Assembly: GCF_937981445.1 (NCBI RefSeq)
Contig: NZ_CALJON010000016.1
Span: 1-46,010, forward strand
Direction of reading: 5' to 3'
Source: an uncultured Veillonella sp.
GTDB taxonomy: Bacteria > Bacillota > Negativicutes > Veillonellales > Veillonellaceae
Length of the DNA: 46,010 nucleotides
Of this stretch, positions 1 through 6,952 are shown piece after piece. The position numbers and the translations under genes were made by a program. Each line of letters opens with the position of its first letter. The first letter of the stretch is position 1. A model generated the notes under the pieces. That model did not search any database and was not told where the DNA came from. It worked only from the letters and a program-made list of their open reading frames with translations.

Positions 1-1
1 T

Positions 2-550
2 GTCCATGAACCCTACAAGGCCTTAGCATATTATGATACAAAAGGACAAGTTGTATTTATGGGAAGTTTATCCAAGACCTTAAGTCCAGGTTTGCGCTTA
101 GGTTGGTTAAAAGGCACACAAGATGTTATTCAAATGCTAAGTTTAGTAAAAGAACAAAGTGATATTCACAGTAGCATTCCAGACCATGTCATTGCTGCCA
201 CCTATATGGCTGAGTATGACTATAAAGGTCATGTAAAAGCTATGTGCGAAATGTATAAAAAGCGTATGTATACTATGATTAAAGCATTTAAAACGGAGTT
301 ACCAGAGTTTACTTTTCAAAGCCCAGAAGGCGGTTTCTTTCTATGGTTAGCCCTTCCTGAGGGCATACAGGACATGGCCTTTTTTGAGGCAGCCTTAGAT
401 GCAGGGGTGCTCGTAATTCCTGGATCAGCATTTTTAGTAGGTATGCATAATAAATCATATATTCGGGTTAATTTTTCTGGTGTCGATGAAGCACAAATTG
501 TTGAGGCTGTTAAACGCTTAGCCTTAGCTTATAAAAATATGATTAAATAA
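2..550 (+). CDS. PLP-dependent aminotransferase, class I/II (5' partial)
   Basis: The reading frame is open from base 2, so the gene is cut by the window edge; only about the last 182 residues are present. The motif GSLSKTLSPGLRLGW contains the lysine (codon 74-76) expected to hold pyridoxal phosphate in fold-type I aminotransferases, and YIRVNFSG near the end carries the arginine that usually binds the substrate carboxylate. The sequence resembles the MocR/2-aminoadipate aminotransferase group, with no way to see whether an N-terminal DNA-binding domain exists. The substrate cannot be assigned. It ends four bases before a strong promoter for the next operon, so the two units are probably transcribed separately. 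Confidence 0.85.
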   Translation, partial: VHEPYKALAYYDTKGQVVFMGSLSKTLSPGLRLGWLKGTQDVIQMLSLVKEQSDIHSSIPDHVIAATYMAEYDYKGHVKAMCEMYKKRMYTMIKAFKTELPEFTFQSPEGGFFLWLALPEGIQDMAFFEAALDAGVLVIPGSAFLVGMHNKSYIRVNFSGVDEAQIVEAVKRLALAYKNMIK

Positions 551-553
551 CTA

Positions 554-582
554 TTGACAATGTATAATGATACAACTATAAT
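554..582 (+). promoter_or_regulatory. Sigma-70/A promoter for the amino-acid ABC operon
   Basis: TTGACA (554-559) and TATAAT (577-582) are both perfect consensus boxes with a 17-bp spacer. The promoter lies immediately after the aminotransferase stop codon and gives a leader of roughly 140 nt before the permease gene. Confidence 0.8.
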
Positions 583-660
583 GTGTTGTAAATGTTTTTA
601 TAATATCTAGTAATTTACATGGTTTTATGGACATTTTATAGCGTATTGTATTATCTGTAT

Positions 661-679
661 AATATTACAAGGTAATATT
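661..679. promoter_or_regulatory. Inverted repeat in ABC operon leader
   Basis: AATATTAC / GTAATATT is a perfect 8-bp inverted repeat with a 3-base centre, about 80 bp downstream of the promoter. No T tract follows, so it is not a terminator; it could be an operator or an mRNA hairpin. The function is not known. Confidence 0.35.
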
Positions 680-727
680 AAAATTAGTATTCATTTTATA
701 GTTTGTAGGTAGAAAAGAAAGGATTTT

Positions 728-1384
728 ATGATGTTTGATTGGAGTTTGATTTGGAATAATTTCCCCCTACTCCTCGCTGGGGCTGGGATTACAATTCAAA
801 TTACAGCCATGAGTGTGGGCTGTGGTTTTATTATTGGTATGTTTGCTTCTTTAGCACGCTTATCTCGCTTTAAAATCGTGCGTATTTTAGTAAAATGCTA
901 TGTAGAATTATTCCGAGGAACACCTTTGCTTGTGCAAATCTTTATGATATACTTTGCCTTGCCAAAATTATTACATCAGCCTATTAATCCTTATATTGCA
1001 GCGGTTACAGCTTGTAGTATTAACTCTGGGGCATATGTATCGGAAATCTTCCGTGCTGGGATTCAATCCATTAACAAAGGGCAGATGGAAGCAGGCCGTT
1101 CCCTTGGTTTAACTTGGGCTCAAACAATGCGTTATATTATTATGCCACAAGCGTTTAAAGCGATTATACCTCCATTGGGGAATGAATTTATTGCTATGAT
1201 GAAAGATACTTCCTTAGTATCTGTTATCGGTTTCGAAGAATTGACTCGTCGTGGCCAATTAATTATTGCCAGAACGTATGGGTCTTTTGAAATCTGGTCA
1301 GCCGTAGCTTTAATTTACTTAGTTATGACATTAAGTATTTCCCAACTTGTAGCGTACCTTGAAAGGAGATATAAAATTAAATGA
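728..1384 (+). CDS. Polar amino-acid ABC transporter permease
   Basis: This 218-residue membrane protein belongs to the HisM/GlnP family of importer permeases. It shows several hydrophobic segments, the family motif RGTPLLVQ near residue 62, and the EAA loop that contacts the ATPase (EAGRSLGLTWAQTMRYIIMP, about residues 122-141). It likely forms a homodimer in the inner membrane. The start ATG follows AGAAAAGAAAGG. Its stop overlaps the ATG of the ATPase gene (ATGA), showing translational coupling. No substrate-binding protein gene is adjacent, so the substrate is unknown; a polar amino acid or cystine is typical for the family. Confidence 0.93.
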   Translation: MMFDWSLIWNNFPLLLAGAGITIQITAMSVGCGFIIGMFASLARLSRFKIVRILVKCYVELFRGTPLLVQIFMIYFALPKLLHQPINPYIAAVTACSINSGAYVSEIFRAGIQSINKGQMEAGRSLGLTWAQTMRYIIMPQAFKAIIPPLGNEFIAMMKDTSLVSVIGFEELTRRGQLIIARTYGSFEIWSAVALIYLVMTLSISQLVAYLERRYKIK

Positions 1385-2100
1385 TACAATTAATTGATGT
1401 TCATAAAAAATTTGGTGAATTGCATGTATTAAAAGGCATCGATTTAACTGTTAATGCTGGTGAAGTAGTGGTAATCATTGGTCCTTCTGGTTCAGGCAAA
1501 AGTACAGTTCTTCGTTGTATGAACTATTTAGAAGAGCCTACTTCAGGTAAAGTTATTGTTGATGGCATGGATTTAAGCGATAAAAAGAATATTAATAAAG
1601 TGCGCGCCGAAGTGGGCATGGTATTCCAGCGTTTTAATCTATTCCCTCATATGAGCGTACTTAACAATATTACCTTAGCGCCTCAAAAGATTCGCAAAAT
1701 GAGTAAGGCCGAAGCGGAAACAACTGCTCGAGAATTATTAAAGCGCGTAGGATTAGAAGATAAGGCTGATGCATATCCAGAGCAATTATCAGGGGGTCAA
1801 CAACAGCGTGTGGCTATTGCTCGCTCTTTAGCGATGAAACCAAAAGTTATGCTCTTTGACGAACCGACATCGGCTCTTGACCCTGAAATGGTGCGCGAAG
1901 TGCTCGATGTAATGAAGAGTCTAGCTGGCGATGGCATGACCATGGTCGTGGTAACTCATGAAATGAAGTTTGCTAAAGAAGTGGCTGATCGTGTACTCTT
2001 TGTAGATGGTGGGGAAATTCTTGAAGATGGTACGCCAGAACAAGTATTTGATAATCCGCAGAATGAGAGAACTAAGTTATTCTTATCAAAAATATTATAA
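1381..2100 (+). CDS. Polar amino-acid ABC transporter ATP-binding protein (GlnQ type)
   Basis: A 239-residue ABC ATPase that powers the permease encoded just upstream. Visible motifs in order are Walker A (GPSGSGKST), Q-loop (FQRFNLFPHMSVL), signature (LSGGQQQRVAIARSL), Walker B with catalytic glutamate (MLFDEPTSALD) and the switch histidine (VTHEM). The length is standard for the GlnQ/HisP family. The start codon overlaps the permease stop by four bases. A rho-independent terminator follows within 90 bp, making this a two-gene operon without its own binding protein; that protein must come from elsewhere. Confidence 0.95.
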   Translation: MIQLIDVHKKFGELHVLKGIDLTVNAGEVVVIIGPSGSGKSTVLRCMNYLEEPTSGKVIVDGMDLSDKKNINKVRAEVGMVFQRFNLFPHMSVLNNITLAPQKIRKMSKAEAETTARELLKRVGLEDKADAYPEQLSGGQQQRVAIARSLAMKPKVMLFDEPTSALDPEMVREVLDVMKSLAGDGMTMVVVTHEMKFAKEVADRVLFVDGGEILEDGTPEQVFDNPQNERTKLFLSKIL

Positions 2101-2186
2101 AATTATAAGAAAATCATAATGAAGTCTTATAAAAATTTTATATTATTCAAATAAACTTGATAAAATTATAGAATTTACTAAAAAAG

Positions 2187-2219
2187 GGTTAACAATCTTG
2201 AAGGATTGTTAACCTTTTT
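2187..2219 (+). terminator. Rho-independent terminator of the ABC operon
   Basis: GGTTAACAATC (2187-2197) pairs perfectly with GATTGTTAACC (2204-2214) around a 6-base loop and is followed by a T run. A-rich sequence before it could extend pairing. Confidence 0.9.
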
Positions 2220-2547
2220 GTTATAATACGGTATACCTTTAAGTAATGAGAGCGTCTTGATTATATATTAATAGATATAAATTTTTAGAAATGCCTTGAA
2301 AATAATTTATTATAATCAAATTTAAAAAAGAATGGCTAAAAATCACATATTCTATTACAATTATGAAGGAGTTTTTTGTGATTTTAACATAATGTTTATT
2401 TTTGCATAATAGGATAAGAAAAACTTTACAATATACAATTATTGCATATGACAGTTATTATCCTTGTATTTTAATTCGCTCTATGCTACCATAAGCAAAG
2501 AGTACTTGAAGTACTCTATAGCAAGGATTTTTTAGGAGGATTTTGTT
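2220..2547 (+). promoter_or_regulatory. Long AT-rich leader of the cold-shock gene with hairpin
   Basis: There is no gene in this 328-bp stretch. It is very AT-rich and no promoter stands out clearly. A perfect 8-bp hairpin, AGAGTACT (2499-2506) with AGTACTCT (2510-2517) around a 3-base loop, sits about 15 bases before the Shine-Dalgarno TAGGAGG. A weaker, wide inverted repeat lies at 2338-2346 / 2377-2385. Long structured leaders are usual for cold-shock genes, where they tune mRNA stability and translation with temperature; that role here is inferred. Confidence 0.45.
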
Positions 2548-2745
2548 ATGCTTGGTAAAGTTAAATGGTTTAGTGCAGAAAAAGGTTTTGGTTTTATTGA
2601 AAGAGAAAACGGTGATGATGTATTCGTACATTACACAGCTATCGAAGAAGATGGCTTCAAATCCTTGAACGAAGGTCAAGAAGTTGAATTTGAAATTAAA
2701 GATGGCGAACGTGGACCTCAAGCGACTAACGTTCGTAAAGTATAA
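2548..2745 (+). CDS. csp: Cold-shock protein, CspA family
   Basis: A 65-residue single cold-shock domain that binds single-stranded nucleic acid and acts as an RNA chaperone. Both RNA-binding motifs are visible: KGFGFIE (RNP1) and VFVHYTAI (RNP2), with the usual GKVKWF start. The length matches the family. A strong Shine-Dalgarno (AGGAGG) precedes the ATG by 9 bases. The gene is monocistronic: a terminator follows directly. A longer antisense reading frame over it (2458-2817) is judged a shadow because this protein is unmistakable. Confidence 0.97.
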   Translation: MLGKVKWFSAEKGFGFIERENGDDVFVHYTAIEEDGFKSLNEGQEVEFEIKDGERGPQATNVRKV

Positions 2746-2761
2746 AACTAACTCAAAAAAT

Positions 2762-2785
2762 GACCGGCTTAGGCCGGTCTTTTTT
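2762..2785 (+). terminator. Terminator of csp
   Basis: GACCGGC (2762-2768) pairs with GCCGGTC (2773-2779) and is followed by TTTTTT; the preceding A6 tract extends the stem. Confidence 0.93.
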
Positions 2786-2864
2786 ATATTATGGTCAATG
2801 AAATCTCTGAACCACATTTAGTCTTACAACTCTACATTTTCATGGACAAAATTCCAATAGCGGA

Positions 2865-3017
2865 TTTCTTTTAACACACTCTTTTAACACACTTCTTTTA
2901 ACACACTTCTTTTAACACACTTCTTTTAGCATACTTCTTTTAACATACTTCTTTAAGATACATCTTTTAGCAAATTTCTAATAGTACATTTCTATTAACA
3001 TATTTTTAGTACATTTT
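2865..3017. repeat. Degenerate 14-bp tandem repeat
   Basis: About ten head-to-tail copies of a unit close to TTCTTTTAACACAC. The first six units are nearly identical with 13-15 bp spacing; later copies drift progressively (TTCTTTTAGCATAC, TTCTTTAAGATAC and so on). The array fills most of the 404-bp gap between csp and hpf. It has no coding potential and no spacers. Confidence 0.85.
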
Positions 3018-3108
3018 ATAAATATAGTTCTATTGGTATATATTTAAAATTTTTTTGAAAAAAAGAAGGAGATTTAAAACTCCTTGTAGAATAAGTAAGT
3101 ATAACCAA

Positions 3109-3130
3109 CAAGCTTTGCTTTTAAAGCTTG
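3109..3130 (+). promoter_or_regulatory. Hairpin just upstream of the hpf ribosome binding site
   Basis: CAAGCTT (3109-3115) and AAGCTTG (3124-3130) form a 7-bp stem ending directly at the purine-rich ribosome binding site GAAAGAAAGG. A second small hairpin, AAGGAG/CTCCTT, lies near 3065-3084. Either could affect hpf translation; no T tract is present. Confidence 0.35.
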
Positions 3131-3149
3131 AAAGAAAGGATGTTTGCAT

Positions 3150-3680
3150 ATGAAAGTTTCAGTAAGAGGTAAAAATTTAGAAGTAACTCAAGCTTTACGT
3201 GAATATTTGGAAAAACGCGTAGAGAAACTAGCCCGTTATTTTGGGTCACCTTTTGACATTCAAGCAGTACTTTCTGTTGAAAAAGAAAATCGTGTAGTAG
3301 AGTTAACTTGCTTCGTTGAAGGAATCGTTCTTCGCGGTGTATCTTCTAATGCAGATATGTATGCAGCTATTGACTTAGTTGTTGATAAGATTGTACGTCA
3401 AATTCATAAATATAAAACTCGTTTAGCAAGACGCTTCAAGAAAGAAGTGGGCTTCCAACCTGATGCGTATGCTCCTGAAGTTCCAGTTCAAGAGGAAACT
3501 ATTGATGTAGTACGTAGGAAACGCTTTGCTGTACGTCCTATGAGTGTTGAAGAAGCGATTATGCAGATGAATTTAGTAGGTCATGATTTCTTTATGTTCT
3601 TCAATGCAGATACAGAAATCATGAATGTAGTATATCGCCGTAAAAATGGCTCCTATGGTTTAATTGAACCTGAATTATAA
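3150..3680 (+). CDS. hpf: Ribosome hibernation promoting factor, long form
   Basis: This 176-residue protein has an N-terminal S30AE/HPF domain (about 1-100) that binds the decoding and tRNA channel of the 30S subunit, a linker, and a C-terminal dimerisation domain (about 120-176, starting near RRKRFAVRPMSVEEA) that joins two ribosomes into inactive 100S dimers. This two-domain layout is the long HPF of Firmicutes. I chose the ATG at 3150 (10 bases from the AAAGG ribosome binding site) over an in-frame TTG at 3144, which sits too close. In many Firmicutes hpf lies directly before secA; here the metNIQ cassette lies between them. Confidence 0.95.
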   Translation: MKVSVRGKNLEVTQALREYLEKRVEKLARYFGSPFDIQAVLSVEKENRVVELTCFVEGIVLRGVSSNADMYAAIDLVVDKIVRQIHKYKTRLARRFKKEVGFQPDAYAPEVPVQEETIDVVRRKRFAVRPMSVEEAIMQMNLVGHDFFMFFNADTEIMNVVYRRKNGSYGLIEPEL

Positions 3681-3751
3681 GGTCCATCCCTGAAGGGACT
3701 GCTATAGGTCATTGATACAATTTAATATGCTTATTATAATTGAATAGTATG

Positions 3752-3789
3752 ATGAGAGCGGGTTACTTAGTAACTAGCTCTCATTTTAT
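3752..3789 (+). terminator. Probable terminator after hpf
   Basis: ATGAGAGC (3752-3759) pairs with GCTCTCAT (3777-3784), and GTTAC (3762-3766) pairs with GTAAC (3770-3774) across a small internal loop. The T run that follows is short (TTTTATA). Confidence 0.7.
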
Positions 3790-3836
3790 ATTACTGGTAT
3801 TACATTTATTTCTTTTTACCTTTACTTTTTTGCGTG

Positions 3837-3865
3837 TTGACAATTATAAGTTTAAAACCTATTAT
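3837..3865 (+). promoter_or_regulatory. Promoter of the T-box/metNIQ operon
   Basis: TTGACA (3837-3842), a 17-bp spacer and TATTAT (3860-3865) make a near-consensus promoter. The expected start near 3872 lies just before the T-box stem I. Confidence 0.75.
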
Positions 3866-3884
3866 ATTAGTATGTTTTAAAATA

Positions 3885-4145
3885 TAAACACGATGATCAA
3901 AATAAGTACCTATATGTTATCTATACAGAGAGACAAGCTAAGGCTGAGAGCTTGTTATAGTGTCAATATAGGGAATGCCTTTGGGAGTGGGAAAGTCGAA
4001 ACTGTAGTAGATTTTCACGGCGAGCCACCGTTATGGTATTTGAGATCAATCATAGCTTATCACTGCATATAAATGAGCTAGATTGTTAACAGAGTGGAAC
4101 CGCGGGCCACCGCCTCTGTCATGGAGGCGGATGGTCCTTTTTTTG
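3885..4145 (+). promoter_or_regulatory. T-box riboswitch leader, likely tRNA-Cys responsive
   Basis: The T-box sequence AGAGTGGAACCGCGG is at 4091-4105. Stem I folds coherently: CCTATAT (3909-3915) with ATATAGG (3966-3972), CTATA (3921-3925) with TATAG (3956-3960), and the head CAAGCT (3934-3939) with AGCTTG (3949-3954). The S-turn bases AGTA (3905-3908) face GAA (3973-3975), directly followed by TGC (3976-3978), the predicted specifier for Cys. The acceptor bulge is TGGA (4095-4098), whose last base would pair with a U discriminator, as tRNA-Cys has (seen at 32763 in this window). An overlapping ATG (Met, 3975-3977) is possible, but tRNA-Met normally carries A73. Uncharged tRNA would favour the antiterminator and expression of the transporter downstream. 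Confidence 0.9.
4104..4144 (+). terminator. T-box-controlled terminator
   Basis: CCGCCTC (4110-4116) pairs with GAGGCGG (4124-4130), extended by GGGCCA (4104-4109) with TGGTCC (4132-4137), followed by eight Ts. Its 5' arm overlaps the T-box motif, so antiterminator and terminator exclude each other. Confidence 0.92.
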
Positions 4146-4165
4146 TACCTTATAGGAGGTGAACT

Positions 4166-5188
4166 ATGATTGAACTAAAGCATATTAATAAAGAATTTGT
4201 TGTAAAAAAGCAAACTGTTAAGGCCCTTCAAGATGTGAACTTGACGATTGAAGATGGTGATATATTTGGCATTATTGGTTTTAGTGGTGCCGGCAAATCA
4301 ACCTTGCTGCGCATGGTCAATGCTTTGGAAACACCGACTAGTGGTGAGGTACTCATTGATGGCGTAAATATTAATGCCCTTAGTCATAATGAACTACGGC
4401 AAGTGCGCAAGAATATAGGCATGGTGTTTCAGTCATTTAATTTGCTTAATTCTAAAACAGTGTATGACAATATTGCCATTCCTTTACGATTGAATAAAGT
4501 TAGTGCAGAGAACATTGATAAACGGGTTAAAGAATTATTAGAATTTGTTAATTTACCAGATAAAGCACAGGCATATCCGACTCAATTATCAGGTGGTCAA
4601 AAACAAAGGGTAGGCATTGCCCGCGCGTTAGCTACGAACCCATCCATCTTGCTATGTGATGAAGCAACCAGTGCGTTAGATCCAGAAACAACGGAGGCCA
4701 TATTAGAGCTTTTAAAACGCATCAATAAAGAGTTTAATATTACCGTTTTAGTAGTAACGCATGAAATTCAAGTTATTAAAGAGATTTGTAATCGCGTAGC
4801 CGTTATGGAACTAGGTAAGGTTGTTGAAACGGGCAGCATTATCGATGTATTTAGTCATCCAAGAGAAGCAATGACACGACGATTTGTACAGACTGTAATT
4901 CCTGAAAAAATTCCTCAAAGTATTGTGACTAATTTGGAACAGGATACAAGACCCTACGAATTGATTAAGGTACGCTTCTTAGGCGATACAGTGACTAAAC
5001 ATGTAATATACGAAATTAATCGTAAATTCGAAGTAGAAACAAATATTATATTTGCCTCTGTAAATCAATTGCAAGATTCGGCGTTAGGCATATTTATTCT
5101 GCAGGTGGTGGGCTCTACAGAAGCTATCAAAGATGTTAAAACTTATATTGCAGACAATGGATTGGAATGGGAGGTGGTGACTTTATGA
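4166..5188 (+). CDS. metN: MetN-type ABC transporter ATP-binding protein
   Basis: A 340-residue ATPase of the methionine-uptake family. It has Walker A (GFSGAGKST), signature (LSGGQKQRVGIARAL), Walker B (LLCDEATSALD) and switch histidine (VTHEI) in the first 230 residues, then the C-terminal NIL/ACT-like domain (about 265-340) that in the E. coli transporter binds methionine and inhibits transport. An ideal ribosome binding site (AGGAGGTGA) precedes the ATG. The gene follows a T-box terminator. The family name suggests methionine, but the leader looks Cys-specific, so cysteine or cystine is an open alternative substrate. Confidence 0.93.
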   Translation: MIELKHINKEFVVKKQTVKALQDVNLTIEDGDIFGIIGFSGAGKSTLLRMVNALETPTSGEVLIDGVNINALSHNELRQVRKNIGMVFQSFNLLNSKTVYDNIAIPLRLNKVSAENIDKRVKELLEFVNLPDKAQAYPTQLSGGQKQRVGIARALATNPSILLCDEATSALDPETTEAILELLKRINKEFNITVLVVTHEIQVIKEICNRVAVMELGKVVETGSIIDVFSHPREAMTRRFVQTVIPEKIPQSIVTNLEQDTRPYELIKVRFLGDTVTKHVIYEINRKFEVETNIIFASVNQLQDSALGIFILQVVGSTEAIKDVKTYIADNGLEWEVVTL

Positions 5189-5847
5189 TGCCAGATTTAG
5201 GAGTGCCTCACGAACAAATTTTACTTGCTGCGCAAGAGACCTTGTACATGGTTTTCGTGTCTCTTATCATTGGATCTCTTATAGGACTTATCTTGGCGGT
5301 CGTACTTGTTCTTACTAATAAGGATGGAATTTTACGCAATGATTATGTATTTGCCACGATAAATACAATTGTTAATATTGTCCGCAGTGTGCCATTTATT
5401 ATACTGATGGTGTTTATTTTACCACTTACGAAACTGCTTGTAGGAACTCGTATTGGTACCACAGCAGCACTGGTCCCACTAGTTATTTTTATTGCACCGT
5501 ATTTGACGCGTTTGTTTGAAAACTCCTTGCTCGATGTAGATAAAGGGATTATTGAAGCAGCTCAAGCTATGGGAGCTTCACATTTTGAAATTGTCTGGAA
5601 TTTCATTTTGCCTGAAGCGAAAGCATCTCTTATCCTATCGGTTACTACAGGCACTATTGGCCTTATAGGGGCTACGGCTATGGCTGGTGCAATAGGTGCT
5701 GGTGGGGTGGGCGACTTAGCCCTTACTTATGGATATGAACGACTTAATTTCCCACTCATGTTATTCACTGTTGTAATTTTAGTTATTTTTGTTCAAATTA
5801 TACAAACTGTAGGTAATCATTTTGCTTTTAAAATGCGCAATCATTAA
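5185..5847 (+). CDS. metI: MetI-type ABC transporter permease
   Basis: A 220-residue inner-membrane permease with about five hydrophobic segments and the EAA loop EAAQAMGASHFEIVWNFILP that docks onto MetN. Length and glycine-rich C-terminal segment (GATAMAGAIGAGGVGDLAL) match MetI. Upstream in-frame ATG at 5167 is possible, but the ribosome binding site GGGAGGTGGTGA (5168-5180) lies after it and points to the ATG at 5185, which overlaps the metN stop as ATGA. Translation is therefore coupled to metN. Confidence 0.93.
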   Translation: MMPDLGVPHEQILLAAQETLYMVFVSLIIGSLIGLILAVVLVLTNKDGILRNDYVFATINTIVNIVRSVPFIILMVFILPLTKLLVGTRIGTTAALVPLVIFIAPYLTRLFENSLLDVDKGIIEAAQAMGASHFEIVWNFILPEAKASLILSVTTGTIGLIGATAMAGAIGAGGVGDLALTYGYERLNFPLMLFTVVILVIFVQIIQTVGNHFAFKMRNH

Positions 5848-5876
5848 TATTTTTGAGAAAAGAAAGTAGGAGTATT

Positions 5877-6707
5877 ATGAAATTGACAGGTTTTAAAAAA
5901 TTAGGTGCATTAGCACTCACTGTTGCCCTTGGAGCTGTGTTATTAGCTGGTTGTGGCAATGATTCAGCATCGGCTGATAAAAAAGAATTAGTGTTCAGTA
6001 AATCCCAAGGCCCTTATTCTGAATTATTTGAACAAGGTGTAAAACCTATTTTAGAGAAAAAAGGCTATAAGATTACAGCCCGCGATATGTCAGATTTAGT
6101 GCAAGCGGATGTGGCCCTTAAAGATGGTGAAGTGGACTTCAATGTAGAACAACATACAGCCTATATGGAAAACTTTAACAATAAACAAGGTGGTCATTTA
6201 GTGGCGCTAACACCAATTCCAACTGTACCGGCTGGCATTTATCCAGGTGCTAAATCTGATTTAAGTCAAATTGCTAATGGCGATACCATTGCGGTTCCTA
6301 ATGATGCCTCTAATACGGCACGGGCTTATGCATTACTTCAAAAGGCAGGTCTTATTAAATTAGATCCAAGTAAAGATTTATCTACAGTAACTAAGGCTGA
6401 CATTATAGAAAATCCACACAATTTAAATTTCGTGGAAATGAAATCTTTAACAATTCCATCTGTGCGTACAGACTTTGCCTTTATTGTAATAACTGGTTCC
6501 ATTGTATATAATGCGAAAATTGATCCAGCTACAGCTCTAATGAAGGAAGATATTTTACCTCATCTTTTATTACAATTGGTAGTGTTAGAAAAGAACAAAG
6601 ATACACAATGGGCTAAAGACTTAAAAGATGCCTATAATTCCGCAGAATTTAAAGAATATATTAACACTCACAACAATGGTCTATGGTATGTGCCTGAAAG
6701 TAAATAA
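5877..6707 (+). CDS. metQ: MetQ/NlpA-family substrate-binding lipoprotein
   Basis: A 276-residue solute-binding protein of the NlpA family. It starts with a lipoprotein signal peptide: positive residues, a hydrophobic stretch and the lipobox LLAGC with Cys26 as lipidation site. It would capture the amino acid outside the inner membrane and deliver it to MetI. A TTG at 5853 is in frame, but the ribosome binding site AGTAGGAG and the signal peptide fit the ATG at 5877. It completes a normal metN-metI-metQ order. Substrate specificity (methionine against cysteine) cannot be read from the sequence. Confidence 0.93.
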   Translation: MKLTGFKKLGALALTVALGAVLLAGCGNDSASADKKELVFSKSQGPYSELFEQGVKPILEKKGYKITARDMSDLVQADVALKDGEVDFNVEQHTAYMENFNNKQGGHLVALTPIPTVPAGIYPGAKSDLSQIANGDTIAVPNDASNTARAYALLQKAGLIKLDPSKDLSTVTKADIIENPHNLNFVEMKSLTIPSVRTDFAFIVITGSIVYNAKIDPATALMKEDILPHLLLQLVVLEKNKDTQWAKDLKDAYNSAEFKEYINTHNNGLWYVPESK

Positions 6708-6840
6708 TAAATTATATTTATAAAAATACTTAGGCTAAGTACTATGGTGGACTCTGTGAATTGCCCTATAGTGTAATAATATGATGTGAAAAAATAAATA
6801 GTTAATCAAACTATTTAATAGAAGTTAAGAACAGTAAAAT

Positions 6841-6880
6841 GGTAACGAATTTCCCAGTAGGGATTCGTTATCATTTTTTT
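6841..6880 (+). terminator. Terminator of the metNIQ operon
   Basis: GGTAACGAAT (6841-6850) pairs with ATTCGTTATC (6863-6872), with CCC/GGG inside around a 4-base loop, followed by seven Ts. Confidence 0.92.
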
Positions 6881-6906
6881 GTTTTTTATTGACTTTGTGA
6901 TATAAT
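6879..6906 (+). promoter_or_regulatory. Probable secA promoter with extended -10
   Basis: TGATATAAT (6898-6906) is an extended -10 element with a perfect TATAAT. The -35 box is poor (TTGTTT, 6879-6884, 16-bp spacer), as is common with extended -10 promoters. Confidence 0.6.
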
Positions 6907-6952
6907 AAATTGAATATGTATATATGCAATATACGAACCTAAGGAGTTGATT

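Noticed and set aside
2458..2817. 119-codon frame antisense to csp
   Set aside because: It covers the clear cold-shock gene and its terminator, has no ribosome binding site and no recognisable domain.
3975..3977. ATG as a Met specifier in the T-box
   Set aside because: It fits the transporter name, but the acceptor bulge TGGA needs U73, and TGC follows the S-turn GAA directly; kept only as an alternative.
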